NCBI GenBank assembly: GCA_016787415.1
Contig: JAEUUT010000109.1
Coordinates: forward strand, 62,001-126,000
Origin: Saprospiraceae bacterium
Lineage (GTDB): Bacteria > Bacteroidota > Bacteroidia > Chitinophagales > Saprospiraceae
DNA: 64,000 bases
Reading direction: 5' to 3'
Shown: positions 8,665-17,885 of the stretch, piece after piece
How the letters are laid out: every line of letters starts with the position of its first letter
Numbering within the stretch: the stretch's first letter is position 1
Made by a program: the position numbers and the translations under genes
The notes under the pieces: model-generated
What the model was told of the DNA's origin: nothing
Seen by the model: only the letters and a program-made list of their open reading frames with translations
Database searches by the model: none

Positions 8665-10011
8665 TTAATATGCGTTCAAAACAGCCGCTTGTGCCAGTAG
8701 GGCTTCGCCATCCGCATTCAGGTCGCCCAGCAGTACCGGCGCGATGGTATTGAGCCGACCTTCTTCAAACGGCATTTCAATTTTCACATAATTGTCGGTA
8801 AAACCCGACAGCAAGGAACGGTCTTTGTGCTGCTCGAACAACACGGGGCGCTCCGTGCCTGCATGTTCCTGATAAAAGGAACGGCGTTTCATTTCCGAAA
8901 GTCCGCGCAAGGCCTGGTTGCGGCGCCGGCGTTCTTCTATTGGCACTACGCCGGGCATCTCGACGGCCTGCGTATTGGCGCGTTCGGAATAGGTAAAAAC
9001 GTGCAGGTACGACACGTCGAGTTGTTGCAGGAACTGGTATGTTTCCAGAAAATCGGCTTCCGTTTCACCCGGAAATCCGACAATCACATCGCAGCCGATG
9101 CAGGCATGCGGCATGAGCCGTTTGGTGAGCGCTACGCGTTCGGCATATAGTTCGCGGCGATAGCGGCGGCGCATGTCGCGCAGTTGTTTGTCGTTGCCAG
9201 ATTGCAGCGGCACATGGAAATGTGGCATAAAACGATTGCTTTCTGCCACAAAAGCAATGATTTCATCGGTCAGCAGGTTGGGCTCGATGCTGCTGATTCG
9301 AAAACGGCTCACTTCATCGAGTTGGTCGAGTTCGCGAATCAGGTCGATAAAAAGCGCTTCTTTTTTAGGGCGTACGCCTTCCAGCACTTCCGTACCATTG
9401 CCAAAATCGCCGAGGTTGACACCTGTCAGTACGATTTCGCGGGCGCCGCCTGCTGCAATTTGCCGGGCATTTTGCAGCACACTTTCCACGGTATCCGACC
9501 GGCTGGCGCCCCGGGCCTGCGGAATGGTGCAAAACGAACATTTATAGTCGCAACCATCCTGTACTTTGAGGAAAGAACGCGTGCGGTCGCCAAAGGAAAA
9601 TGACGAGGTGAATGTGTTTACATCTCGCACCTCACCGGCATGTACCATACCTTTCCCTTGTGCCTTGCTCAGATCGTCGATGTAGTCGAGCATGCGAAAT
9701 TTTTCGCCTGCGCCCAGCACCAGATCCACCCCCGGAATGTCGGCAATTTCATGGGGTTTGAGTTGGGCATAACACCCTGTCACCACCACAAATGCTCCCG
9801 GCTGACGCCGCAAGGCCTGCCGCACAATTTTCTGACACTCTTTGTCCGCCTGTTCTGTCACAGAGCAGGTATTGAGCACATAAATGTCGGCGCCATCCTC
9901 AAATTTCACAGGCAGGTACCCGCTTCCCTCAAACAGTCGAGCCAGTGCCGACGTTTCGGAATAGTTGAGTTTGCAACCCAGTGTGTGAAAGGCGACGGTG
10001 CGCGGAGTCAT
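8665..10011 (-). CDS. mtaB: tRNA ms2t6A37 methylthiotransferase MtaB
   Basis: A 448-residue radical-SAM enzyme that adds a methylthio group to t6A37 of tRNAs reading ANN codons. The N-terminal UPF0004 domain starts TVAFHTLGCKLNYSE with the first cluster Cys. The radical-SAM motif CDYKCSFCTIPQARG lies near residues 155-168, and a TRAM-like segment ends the protein. The ATG at 10011 (MTPRTVAFH) is preferred. A 22-residue upstream extension would be read from a GTGAGAAGTGAGAA repeat arm and has the tell-tale SLLTSHLSLLTSHF pattern. A good promoter lies at 10105-10075, so the repeat arm forms the 5' leader. Confidence 0.93.
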   Translation of the reverse strand: MTPRTVAFHTLGCKLNYSETSALARLFEGSGYLPVKFEDGADIYVLNTCSVTEQADKECQKIVRQALRRQPGAFVVVTGCYAQLKPHEIADIPGVDLVLGAGEKFRMLDYIDDLSKAQGKGMVHAGEVRDVNTFTSSFSFGDRTRSFLKVQDGCDYKCSFCTIPQARGASRSDTVESVLQNARQIAAGGAREIVLTGVNLGDFGNGTEVLEGVRPKKEALFIDLIRELDQLDEVSRFRISSIEPNLLTDEIIAFVAESNRFMPHFHVPLQSGNDKQLRDMRRRYRRELYAERVALTKRLMPHACIGCDVIVGFPGETEADFLETYQFLQQLDVSYLHVFTYSERANTQAVEMPGVVPIEERRRRNQALRGLSEMKRRSFYQEHAGTERPVLFEQHKDRSLLSGFTDNYVKIEMPFEEGRLNTIAPVLLGDLNADGEALLAQAAVLNAY

Positions 10012-10015
10012 GTTT

Positions 10016-10168
10016 AGAGGTGAGAAGTGAGAAGTGAGAAGTGAGAGGTGAGAAGTGAGAAGTGAGAAGGGCTGCAAAAGTACGGCGTATGAAAGATTTT
10101 ACAAAATTCCGGGAGCGAAGCGGTACACGCTACGGATTCTCGCCTCTCACTTCTCACTTCTCACCTCT
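10016..10168. repeat. Composite palindrome B1 (GTGAGAAGTGAGAGG-type)
   Basis: The left arm (10016-10069) is a run of GAGAAGT/GAGAGGT heptamers. The right arm (10133-10168) is the same word on the opposite strand. The core is kept only on the right side (GGTACACGCTACGGAT, the complement of ATCCGTAGCGTGTACC); the left side of the core has diverged. The loop carries the mtaB promoter. The right arm supplies the stop codon and last residues of the helical protein encoded next door. Confidence 0.85.
10075..10105 (-). promoter_or_regulatory. Promoter for mtaB
   Basis: On the minus strand TTTG (10105-10102) is separated by 19 bases from TACTTTTG (10082-10075). That is the Bacteroidota -33/-7 consensus at its usual spacing. 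Transcription would start near 10068, giving a leader of about 57 bases made almost wholly of repeat arm B1. Confidence 0.65.
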
Positions 10169-11601
10169 ATTAATTCCGTGACTTTTTCCGAGAGCCATTT
10201 TTTCGACATCACATGCGAGGTTTCCTGAATTCGTTTTTTCAGTTTTTCTGCCGCAGGACGGTTAGAAGGGTGAATGGTGGAGAGTTTTTTCAAAAAGAGC
10301 AAAAAATTGCTGTACTCGCGTTTGAGGCCTTTGGACATCACCTGATTGCGCCGCAGAAAAATTTTGAAACTATCGACGAGCGAGTCCATCGCCATCAATT
10401 CGTCCGTTTCGTAGTAGGTACGCAGCAGAATGAGTTTGGCGCCGAGGGCATACACCAGGTCACTGTATTCCACGTCGCGCAACAATTCGATGACCTGATC
10501 GTATTTTTTCTGGTGGGAATACACATTGGCCAGGTTGAACGTACGGGCGTTTTCGCGGATACCTGAAGGCAGGAAGGATGCGTATGTTCGAATAAAAGTT
10601 TCTACCCATTCCAGTTCATTTACCCGTAGGCCGATGGTGACGGTATTTTTAAAAACGCCTTCCGATATCTGGCCGTTTTCCAGCAAAATACCCCATTGAA
10701 TAGTGTCTTTGATGAGGTTGAAAAATACGGAATAGTACTCCGTATGGCCCTGGTTGATTTTCAGGGCGCAATAGTTCTGGGCCGTTTGATAACACTCGCG
10801 CAGGTCTTCTTCGGGCAAAGTCTTTGCAAAACGATTGAGATCGGCCAAAAACTCCCGAAAATACTCTTCCTTTTCAGGCTCAGTAAAGCAGGCAATCATG
10901 TTCTGATACACTGCGATGATGGGCACATCGGCAAATTTTTCGCTGGCGATGTACTCCCAAAAGCCTGGAAACACCTCCATCGTACGGTCGGTGGCACGTG
11001 TACCCCGAAAGTGAAGCCATCCAACGTACAGTTTCAGTTTTTGAACGATGTAGAAACATTCCAGGTAGTAGTCGGCGGGCAAAAGACGATCCATATAACC
11101 CGCAGTAGACACCGTTTTGGAAGCCTGGTTAAAGGTTTGGATGTGTTTTTTAAACTGTGCGTAGTAGTAATTTGTTGATTTACCAGCTGCGGCTTCGAGG
11201 TGTTTGTCGATCAGGCGCTCTACACCGGCAAGGTGTTTTTTTAGTTCCTGTTTGCCCAATAACTGTTGCAATTCAAGCGCTTCGGAGAGTGGATCGTTTT
11301 GGCGGGCCTCGGCAACCATGAATTGAAGGGCGAGTTGGGTAAGATCGGAGGCCAGCCGGCGCAGGTAAAGATCGTCGAATGCCTTGTTTGCAAAAAGTTG
11401 TTGCCACACGTATTTCTTGTCAAAATCGCGCTCATTTTCTGCCGCTTTTCGCAATCTGTCATTGAGCATTTCAAACAGGCGCAATACATCAGGCTGATCG
11501 TTGAGGTAGGGCGATTGCAGGTATTTCCGAAAACGGTTCAACTCCGGTTTGGAAAATGTGCGAAGCAGGCTAATCAGTTTTTCACTGGGCATGACAGACA
11601 A
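10147..11601 (-). CDS. All-helical protein of unknown function
   Basis: A 484-residue cytoplasmic protein with no signal peptide or membrane segment. It opens EKLISLLRTFSKPELNRFRKYLQSPYLN, a pattern I associate with a lineage-specific Bacteroidota family of unknown role. The rest is amphipathic helix with many Tyr, Leu and charged residues; the part around residues 340-440 (ANVYSHQKKYDQVIELL, ALGAKLILLRTYYE) resembles TPR-like helical repeats. No catalytic motif is visible. The last residues (VRSEK) and stop come from repeat B1, so the original C-terminus may have been altered. It is divergent from the large secreted protein and may share control with it. Confidence 0.75.
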   Translation of the reverse strand: MSVMPSEKLISLLRTFSKPELNRFRKYLQSPYLNDQPDVLRLFEMLNDRLRKAAENERDFDKKYVWQQLFANKAFDDLYLRRLASDLTQLALQFMVAEARQNDPLSEALELQQLLGKQELKKHLAGVERLIDKHLEAAAGKSTNYYYAQFKKHIQTFNQASKTVSTAGYMDRLLPADYYLECFYIVQKLKLYVGWLHFRGTRATDRTMEVFPGFWEYIASEKFADVPIIAVYQNMIACFTEPEKEEYFREFLADLNRFAKTLPEEDLRECYQTAQNYCALKINQGHTEYYSVFFNLIKDTIQWGILLENGQISEGVFKNTVTIGLRVNELEWVETFIRTYASFLPSGIRENARTFNLANVYSHQKKYDQVIELLRDVEYSDLVYALGAKLILLRTYYETDELMAMDSLVDSFKIFLRRNQVMSKGLKREYSNFLLFLKKLSTIHPSNRPAAEKLKKRIQETSHVMSKKWLSEKVTELIEVRSEK

Positions 11602-11696
11602 ACAATAATGAAGAAATGTCCATGCAAAATAATGACATTCAGTTAGTTAAATTGTCGGTACAACATTTTTTTCTCCGACAAGTTATACAAAATGTA

Positions 11697-11728
11697 TTTG
11701 AATTGTAAATAAAAATAACGAACCTTTG
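11697..11728 (+). promoter_or_regulatory. Promoter for secreted PKD/Kazal protein
   Basis: TTTG (11697-11700), a 20-base spacer and AACCTTTG (11721-11728, one mismatch to TAnnTTTG) precede the gene start by about 75 bases in the divergent spacer. Confidence 0.45.
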
Positions 11729-11801
11729 TATCGTTGAAAAATGACAAGGGAGCCAACGCAATCAGCTTGTGTGCCTGTCTTTTTTTCAAACAAACGTGCC
11801 G

Positions 11802-14117
11802 ATGCGCCATCTTAAACACTTTCTACCGCTCTGCTTTGCCTTGCTGTTCCAAATTTGGTTCGGCAGCAATTTGCATGCACAATGTCAGCGAGTAGGTTGG
11901 GTGGCCAGTGTGACACCGGGTTGCGGCGTGAAAATTATTGACCTGGACAACGGGCAAATTCTGCGCGCTTTCGAAGGTTCGGAATCGCTCTTTGGAGGTC
12001 AAACGATCCGTTTTACCAGCACACCTGCCGACCTGCCTCTTGGGTGTTTTTCAGAAGGATTTCCGGTAGTAGCGCTTACCTGCGTTTCCGATACCCTGCC
12101 TTGTGCCGCCCAGTTTGGCTATTTTGTCAGCAATGAAGATGCACTGTTGCTGAATTTTGAAGCCAATGTGTACGATGCTTCCATGCAGATATGTTCGTGG
12201 GATTTTGGCGACGGACAAACGGGGACGGGCAACATTATTCAGCACCAGTTTGCGCAAGCGGGCATTTACAGTGTTTGCCTGACGGTTACAGATATTTTTG
12301 GCTGCAATGCACAAATCTGCAAGGAGGTAAGCGTCGATACGCAGAATCCCAATGATTGCGGATACGGGATCGAGGTAACAGCCGTGGGTACCCATGTTTA
12401 TGGGAAAATATCGCCGCTCACGTTTGATCCGGACTACTATGTGAGTTCTGTGGAATGGTACACCAGCAAATCCAATCAGGTACTCTCCTACAATCCGGCG
12501 CTGTCGGCGCCCTTGCCCGGTTATGGCGATTATCTGGTTTGCGCTCAATACAAGATTAAAAACAGCGTTACGGGCGACTCCTGCACTACTACCCGCTGCC
12601 AGCCGCTGGTAGTGGTAGAACCCGGTTGCAGAAACCCGGTTATGGACGACGTGCTCACCATCTGCCCTCCAGTGTATGCGCCCGTATGCGGCTGCGATGG
12701 CATCACTTATGGAAATGAATGCGAAGCCCAGGGCGCCGGCGTTTCCGTTTGGTGGGCGGGCACCTGCGCCGAAGCCATGAGTGCCTGTCACCTGGAAATG
12801 GATGCCAAAGTAGTGGGCGGAAGCCCGGAGGAGGGCTATATTGTCAAGTTTGTTCGCACATCGCCCAATGATTTCGCCTTTCTCCAACTCGATTACGGCG
12901 ACGGTTCTCCCTTGTGGGAAGGCACGCAGTTTGATACGCTGTATCACATTTATCCGGCTGGCGGCATTTACAAAACCAACCTGGCAGGCTGGATCAACAC
13001 TGCCTGTGTTTCTTCGGTTACTCAACTGGTTTTTACGGATGCCTACAATATGTCCGTGGAAAACATGCCAGGTGGTACAGATTATGTCATGCCCGGCGAT
13101 GCCAACGGCGACCGAAAAGCCAATGTATACGACCTGCTGAATATCGGAATCGGTCATTACTCTGGAGGTGTGCCCAGACCGTTTGCCACCTCGGATTGGA
13201 CGCCACAATTCGCCCCGGACTGGACGCAGGCCGTTGCACAAACTGTCAACTACAAACACCTCGACTGCGATGGCAATGGCACGGTGAATGCGCTGGATGC
13301 CGACCTTATTCTGGAACATTATGCCCCTATCGACACCACGGAAGTAATTTCCACACCTGATGCGCCGCCTATCTGGGTTTCATTTCCGGTAGACACGGTT
13401 GTGTTGAATATCAACAATCCGCAGCCGCTGGAAATTACGGCCGATCTGATACTGGGCACCCCGGCAAAACCTGCATTGAATATTTATGGGCTGGCCTGTG
13501 CTTTGCGTTATCCGGAATTTGTAGACCATAACCTGTCTGCCAACTATGATGGCGCAAGTATGTTCGGTTTCAACCACACGTTGTGGATGCCCAAAGACAT
13601 CCATAACCGCCGCCAACTCGATGTTGGCATCACCCGTACCAATGGCCAATCTGTCAGTGGTTATGGCCGCATTGCGCAACTGACATTCCGTTCCGATTTT
13701 ATCATCATAATAGATGTGGGCGACCGCACCGATCAAAATGTCATACCATTCCGCATTCCGATCAATGGCCTGATTGCCGTGGATGAATATGGCAATGAAA
13801 AACAACTTTCCGTATTACAGGATACCGTCTGGATCAAACTGGTGGGCTCAACGGCTACAGAAACGCCATTTGATGAAACAGGCGTTTCGGTGTACCCGAA
13901 TCCAAGCGTCGAACACGCGATGGTACATTGCAAGGATATGGAAATGACCCGGATAGAGTTGATCAACCCGCTCGGGCAAATATGCCACACCCAGGATTGC
14001 AACGGCGCTTCGGCGCGTGTCGACCTGAAAGACTACCCGCAAGGGGTGTACACGCTCCGTATCTTCACTGAAAAAGGGGTAGTGGAAAAACGAGTGACGA
14101 AGGCGCCAGGTAAGTAG
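11802..14117 (+). CDS. Secreted T9SS protein with PKD, Kazal and dockerin-like domains
   Basis: A 771-residue exported protein. The ATG at 11802 gives a clean signal peptide (MRHLKHFLPLCFALLFQIWF to LHA-QC). In order: a PKD-type fold near residues 110-185 (SWDFGDGQTGTG, YSVCLTVTD); a Kazal-type inhibitor fold near 295-330 (CPPVYAPVCGCDGITYGNEC); a second PKD-like fold (DYGDGSPLWEG); and a dockerin/EF-hand-like pair (GDANGDRKANVYDLL and DCDGNGTVNALDADL) near 430-510. A cohesin-like beta region follows, then a T9SS sorting domain (VSVYPNPS to the end). Its role may be adhesion, calcium-dependent assembly or protease inhibition at the surface. Domain calls are strong; the biological role is open. 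Confidence 0.85.
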   Translation: MRHLKHFLPLCFALLFQIWFGSNLHAQCQRVGWVASVTPGCGVKIIDLDNGQILRAFEGSESLFGGQTIRFTSTPADLPLGCFSEGFPVVALTCVSDTLPCAAQFGYFVSNEDALLLNFEANVYDASMQICSWDFGDGQTGTGNIIQHQFAQAGIYSVCLTVTDIFGCNAQICKEVSVDTQNPNDCGYGIEVTAVGTHVYGKISPLTFDPDYYVSSVEWYTSKSNQVLSYNPALSAPLPGYGDYLVCAQYKIKNSVTGDSCTTTRCQPLVVVEPGCRNPVMDDVLTICPPVYAPVCGCDGITYGNECEAQGAGVSVWWAGTCAEAMSACHLEMDAKVVGGSPEEGYIVKFVRTSPNDFAFLQLDYGDGSPLWEGTQFDTLYHIYPAGGIYKTNLAGWINTACVSSVTQLVFTDAYNMSVENMPGGTDYVMPGDANGDRKANVYDLLNIGIGHYSGGVPRPFATSDWTPQFAPDWTQAVAQTVNYKHLDCDGNGTVNALDADLILEHYAPIDTTEVISTPDAPPIWVSFPVDTVVLNINNPQPLEITADLILGTPAKPALNIYGLACALRYPEFVDHNLSANYDGASMFGFNHTLWMPKDIHNRRQLDVGITRTNGQSVSGYGRIAQLTFRSDFIIIIDVGDRTDQNVIPFRIPINGLIAVDEYGNEKQLSVLQDTVWIKLVGSTATETPFDETGVSVYPNPSVEHAMVHCKDMEMTRIELINPLGQICHTQDCNGASARVDLKDYPQGVYTLRIFTEKGVVEKRVTKAPGK

Positions 14118-14139
14118 TATTATTGTGTAGCGGAATCAC

Positions 14140-15246
14140 TCACTTAATTTCTGGCCAGCCCAGGCGTTTGCGCACGCTGCCGGCAAATTTCAGCATGGCA
14201 GCCCTGCCACTTTCGCTCATTCCTTTGAAATATTCCGGGTTTTGCTCCAGCAAGTGAACCGGCAAGGCATGGTACGTGGCTTTACCACCGGCCGGCTTGT
14301 GAATGTATCGCCACACAGGAATGATACCCTGCTTGCCGATATGTACTTCGGGCGAGCCTTTCTTTTTGAGCAGATCGACTTGATACAGGATGCCCCCGTC
14401 GGTATTGGGCTGGGTTTGGTTGGAAATGAAATTACCTAAAGAGTACACCACAATGGCCTCTTTGATGGAGCCATCGGGCATTTTCACCTTTTCTTTTTTG
14501 ATGGGCTGTACCACATGCGGATGCATGCCGATCACCATATCGGCTCCGTTGCGAATTAGAAAGCGTGCCAGCCGTTCCTGGTCTTTATTTTGCGTCAACT
14601 GGTACTCGATACCCCAGTGCATGATGGCAATGATAAAATGCGGTTTGCGGGCGACGGCTTCCTGCAAATCGGCGGCCATTTGCACGGTGTCGATGAGGTT
14701 GACCACAGTAGGCGCCTCGGTCGGCACGCCGTTGGTGTCGTAGGTGTAATTAACAATGGCAATTTTAAACCCGTTTTTGTACACCATAAGCGGGTAAAAC
14801 GCATCCCTGTCGCGGCGGCTTTTGAAGGTACCCGTTTGCAGAAATCCTCTTTCGCGCAATACGTCTATGGTATGCGTTACGCCCAATGCATGTGCATCGT
14901 TGGAGTGGTTGTTGGCCGTTACCAACAGGTCGAAACCGGCACCTTTGAGCGCCGTAGCCAGGTCGTCGGGGCTGCGAAACATCGGATAGCCGGTGTAGGG
15001 CGGTTTGCCAGGCAAGGTAAGTTCCAGGTTGCCAATGGCAATATCTGCCTGTTCCAGTACCGGTTTGATATAGCGGAAGCAGGGTTCGTAGTTGTATTTT
15101 TTATTTTTCACCACCTCCGCGCTTTGCACTTGCGGAGCATGCCCCATGATGTCGCCGGTAAAAAGCAGGCGTAGCGTATCCGTTTGGGCAGACAGTGTGG
15201 TTTGAAAAAACAACAGAAAAAGGGCAAATCGTAGTTGTCCGGGCAT
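14140..15246 (-). CDS. CapA-family (poly-gamma-glutamate) metallophosphatase-like protein
   Basis: A 368-residue exported protein with signal peptide (MPGQLRFALFLLFFQ to LSAQ). LRLLFTGDIMGH, VTANNHSNDAHALG and IAIMHWGIEY mark the CapA family with a calcineurin-like phosphoesterase fold. GMHPHVVQPIKK and VYSLGNFISNQ are further conserved motifs. In Bacillus CapA supports poly-gamma-glutamate export; in Bacteroidota the family is common without capsule genes, as here, so the role is uncertain. The ATG at 15246 is preferred over a TTG three codons upstream. It lies downstream of nadA on the same strand, separated by a perfect 13-bp hairpin and repeat arm. Confidence 0.85.
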   Translation of the reverse strand: MPGQLRFALFLLFFQTTLSAQTDTLRLLFTGDIMGHAPQVQSAEVVKNKKYNYEPCFRYIKPVLEQADIAIGNLELTLPGKPPYTGYPMFRSPDDLATALKGAGFDLLVTANNHSNDAHALGVTHTIDVLRERGFLQTGTFKSRRDRDAFYPLMVYKNGFKIAIVNYTYDTNGVPTEAPTVVNLIDTVQMAADLQEAVARKPHFIIAIMHWGIEYQLTQNKDQERLARFLIRNGADMVIGMHPHVVQPIKKEKVKMPDGSIKEAIVVYSLGNFISNQTQPNTDGGILYQVDLLKKKGSPEVHIGKQGIIPVWRYIHKPAGGKATYHALPVHLLEQNPEYFKGMSESGRAAMLKFAGSVRKRLGWPEIK

Positions 15247-15288
15247 TTTTAGCAAAGGATTGAATTTTTATACCGCGAAAATAAACAA

Positions 15289-15361
15289 GCGGGATATTCA
15301 TGCACCAGGCAAATGAATATCCCGCCATTTCTCACCTCTCGCTTCTCACCTCTCACTTCTC
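15289..15361. repeat. Hairpin plus single GTGAGAAG-type arm (B3)
   Basis: A perfect 13-bp inverted repeat (GCGGGATATTCAT, 15289-15301, with its complement at 15313-15325) is followed at once by one arm of CTCACTTCTC words (15327-15361). The arm ends three bases from the nadA stop codon. No second arm is present. It may act as the nadA terminator or mark a half-deleted element. Confidence 0.8.
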
Positions 15362-15364
15362 TAA

Positions 15365-16381
15365 TCAGCCCCCAATCAAGCCCGCCTTTTCTGAAATCTC
15401 CAGCATACGGTCGATACTGGCGCGGCCCTCCTGAATAACCCAGTCGGGGAGCACAATTTCCGGTAGTTCGTGTTCCATGCACAGGTAAAGTTTCTCCAGG
15501 GTATTGCGTTTCATGTGCGGGCAGTCGTTGCAAGCACAATTGTTTTCGGGCGGTGCAGGAATGAAAGTCTTCTGCGGGCTGGCTTTCTGCATTTGATGCA
15601 AAATACCTGCCTCGGTAGCCACGATGTATTCCTGTGCGGAGTCGTTGATGGTATATTTCAGCAAACCGGTCGTACTGCCAATGTAATCGGCCATTTCCAG
15701 AATATGCGCTTCGCATTCCGGGTGGGCGATGAATTTGGCATTGGGGTGGCGCTGTCGGAGTTTGACGATACGTTCGTGGCTGAAAATCTCGTGCACCATG
15801 CAGGCTCCGTTCCACAACACCATGTCGCGGCCGGTTTTTTTGATCAGGTACGCGCCCAGGTTTTTATCCGGCGCAAAAATGATTGGCTGGTCCTTCGGGA
15901 TGCTTTCTATGACCTGCACGGCATTGGTGCTGGTACAACAAATGTCGGTCAGCGTTTTCAGTTCGGCGGTGCAGTTGATATAACTGACGACGATATGGTC
16001 GGGGTATTTTTCCTTGAATTTGCGGAACAGCGCCGGAGGACATGAATCGGCCAGCGAGCAGCCTGCTTTGAGGTCGGGCAACAACACTTTTTTGCCGGGC
16101 GACAGCATTTTGGCTGTTTCGGCCATAAAATGCACGCCTGCAAAAACAATGATGTCGGCATCGGTAGCAGCGGCTTTTTGCGACAGCCCAAGAGAATCGC
16201 CTATGTAGTCGGCAATATCCTGAATCTCCGATTCCTGGTAATAGTGCGCCAGGATAACGGCATTTTTTTCCTTTTTGAGGCGATTTATTTCAGCAACAAG
16301 GTCGATGGTTGGATCCACTTCGAGGTCGAGAAAACCAACGCGATCGAGTTGCTGGGTAGCGGATGCAAGGGTAGCAGACAT
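15365..16381 (-). CDS. nadA: Quinolinate synthase A
   Basis: A 338-residue [4Fe-4S] enzyme that condenses iminoaspartate with dihydroxyacetone phosphate to quinolinate in de novo NAD synthesis. Conserved segments include AVILAHYYQ near residue 40, [12 protein letters not shown], a GCSLAD motif with a cluster Cys, [10 protein letters not shown], and the C-terminal [17 protein letters not shown] motif that supplies the last cluster ligand. Length matches the family. nadB and nadC are not in the window. Its leader carries five exact copies of TTGATGAGGG, and a TACCTTTG -7 box lies about 110 bases upstream of the start. Confidence 0.96.
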   Translation of the reverse strand: MSATLASATQQLDRVGFLDLEVDPTIDLVAEINRLKKEKNAVILAHYYQESEIQDIADYIGDSLGLSQKAAATDADIIVFAGVHFMAETAKMLSPGKKVLLPDLKAGCSLADSCPPALFRKFKEKYPDHIVVSYINCTAELKTLTDICCTSTNAVQVIESIPKDQPIIFAPDKNLGAYLIKKTGRDMVLWNGACMVHEIFSHERIVKLRQRHPNAKFIAHPECEAHILEMADYIGSTTGLLKYTINDSAQEYIVATEAGILHQMQKASPQKTFIPAPPENNCACNDCPHMKRNTLEKLYLCMEHELPEIVLPDWVIQEGRASIDRMLEISEKAGLIGG

Positions 16382-16390
16382 GGTGTTGTG

Positions 16391-16440
16391 TTGATGAGGG
16401 TTGATGAGGGTTGATGAGGGTTGATGAGGGTTGATGAGGG
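16391..16440. repeat. Five tandem TTGATGAGGG decamers
   Basis: Five exact copies of the 10-base word stand directly upstream of the nadA start and, if the promoter at 16496-16489 is used, lie inside its mRNA leader. The same word forms a larger array near 40.7 kb and caps the arms of an element near 47.5 kb. Confidence 0.95.
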
Positions 16441-16488
16441 GTAACGGTTAAAAAGGGAGAAGTGTTCAAAAAATGAGGAATAGGGCAG

Positions 16489-16496
16489 CAAAGGTA
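16489..16496 (-). promoter_or_regulatory. Candidate -7 box for nadA
   Basis: TACCTTTG on the minus strand fits the Bacteroidota -7 consensus exactly. No good TTTG is seen 19-20 bases upstream, where palindrome A2 begins, so the -33 part may have been overwritten. Confidence 0.45.
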
Positions 16497-16503
16497 TGAA
16501 AAA

Positions 16504-16637
16504 AGTCCTCAGTCCTGAGTCGTAAGTCCTAAGTCTGTAGAGTACACCTTACTTCTATTGGCATTTCAATAAACCAATCCCAAGGGTAACATGGCGTACT
16601 CTACGGACTTAGGACTTACGACTCAGGACTCAGGACT
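16504..16637. repeat. Composite palindrome A2 (AGTCCTGAGTCGTAAGTCC-type)
   Basis: Arms of about 45 bases match at all but three positions. Both arms carry the variant word GAGTCGTAAGTCCTAAGTC, which differs from palindrome A1, followed by the shared core GTAGAGTACACC/GCC. The loop has a short stem (ATTGG with CCAAT). It fills the divergent spacer between nadA and the YhiN-like gene. Confidence 0.9.
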
Positions 16638-16661
16638 ATTTTTATTTTTGCCAAAAATTTC

Positions 16662-17885
16662 ATGCTAATAGGCATCATTGGCGGTGGGGCGGCAGGTTTT
16701 TTTGCAGCCATCACCTGTGCAGAAAGCAATCCGGACTGCACGGTCACCATTTTCGAGCGCGGAAAATCGGTGCTGGAAAAAGTACGTATCAGCGGCGGGG
16801 GCAGATGCAATGTGACGCATGCCTGCTTCGATGCCCGGGCACTGACACAGTTTTACCCGCGGGGCGAACGGGAACTATTGGGGCCTTTTATGCAATTCGG
16901 GCCTTCGGATACTGTAGCCTGGTTCGGGCAACGCGGCGTGCCCCTGAAAACAGAGGTCGACGGGCGCATGTTTCCGGACACAGATGATTCTCAAACCATT
17001 GTAGATTGCCTGCAACGCTCGGCCCGGCAGGCAGGAGTGGTGGTGCGCACTTCTACCAGAATAGACAGCATCAGCCCGGTTCAGGAAGGGCGCTGGGAAC
17101 TGCTGGTGCATGGAGACGAGCGGCCACAGGTTTTTGATAAAATCATGATCGCTACCGGAAGCAGCCCGGCCATTTGGGACATGCTGGGGCGCCTGGGGCA
17201 TACGATTGTAGAACCTGTTCCATCCTTGTTTACATTCAATACCAAAGACACGCGCTTGCGGGATCTTTCTGGCGTTTCGGTGCCCGATGTGGCCCTGCAT
17301 ATACCCGGCACTTCACTATCCGCCCGCGGTCCGCTGCTGGTAACGCATTGGGGATTGAGTGGCCCGGGCATACTTCGCCTTTCCGCCTGGGGCGCCCGGG
17401 AATTGCACCGGATGTCGTATCATTTCCCTTTGGTTATCAATTTCACCGGCGAGCATTCAATACCGGAAATTGAACAGGAAATCATGGCGCTCAAAACAGC
17501 GCAGGGCAAAAAAACGGTAGGCGCGCACCCGCTTTTTGGTATTCCGCTTCGCTTTTGGCAACAACTGGTAGCCGCCACAGGAATTACCGCAGATCGGCGC
17601 TGGGCTGATTTTGACAAAAAAAATGTGCAGGCACTCGCCGCACAGTTGGGCGCTGCCACTTTTCAGATTGCCGGGAAAAGCACGTTCAAGGAAGAATTCG
17701 TCACCGCAGGCGGTGTTTTGCTACGCGAAGTGAATTTCAAATCCTTTGAGAGCAAAATGCATCCCAACCTTCATTTTGCCGGAGAAGTGCTCGACATCGA
17801 TGCCATTACGGGCGGCTTTAATTTTCAGGCTGCCTGGACGGGCGGGTGGATAGCGGGAAAAGCGCTAGCGCGAGAACGGGGTTGA
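16662..17885 (+). CDS. HI0933/YhiN-family flavoprotein oxidoreductase
   Basis: A 407-residue FAD-binding protein of the HI0933/YhiN (BaiN/RdsA) group. The dinucleotide motif GIIGGGAAGFFAAI opens the protein. SGGGRCNVTHA near residues 45-55 is the family signature, and AGEVLDIDAITGGFNFQAAWTGG closes it. Members are often annotated as aminoacetone oxidase or flavoprotein without firm function. The stop TGA overlaps the first base of palindrome C1. Convergent with tatC. Confidence 0.88.
   Translation: MLIGIIGGGAAGFFAAITCAESNPDCTVTIFERGKSVLEKVRISGGGRCNVTHACFDARALTQFYPRGERELLGPFMQFGPSDTVAWFGQRGVPLKTEVDGRMFPDTDDSQTIVDCLQRSARQAGVVVRTSTRIDSISPVQEGRWELLVHGDERPQVFDKIMIATGSSPAIWDMLGRLGHTIVEPVPSLFTFNTKDTRLRDLSGVSVPDVALHIPGTSLSARGPLLVTHWGLSGPGILRLSAWGARELHRMSYHFPLVINFTGEHSIPEIEQEIMALKTAQGKKTVGAHPLFGIPLRFWQQLVAATGITADRRWADFDKKNVQALAAQLGAATFQIAGKSTFKEEFVTAGGVLLREVNFKSFESKMHPNLHFAGEVLDIDAITGGFNFQAAWTGGWIAGKALARERG

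Noticed and set aside
10012-10077. N-terminal extension of MtaB (SLLTSHLSLLTSHF)
   Set aside because: It is read from repeat arm B1, lies in the predicted leader, and MtaB homologues start at MTPRTVAFH-like sequence.
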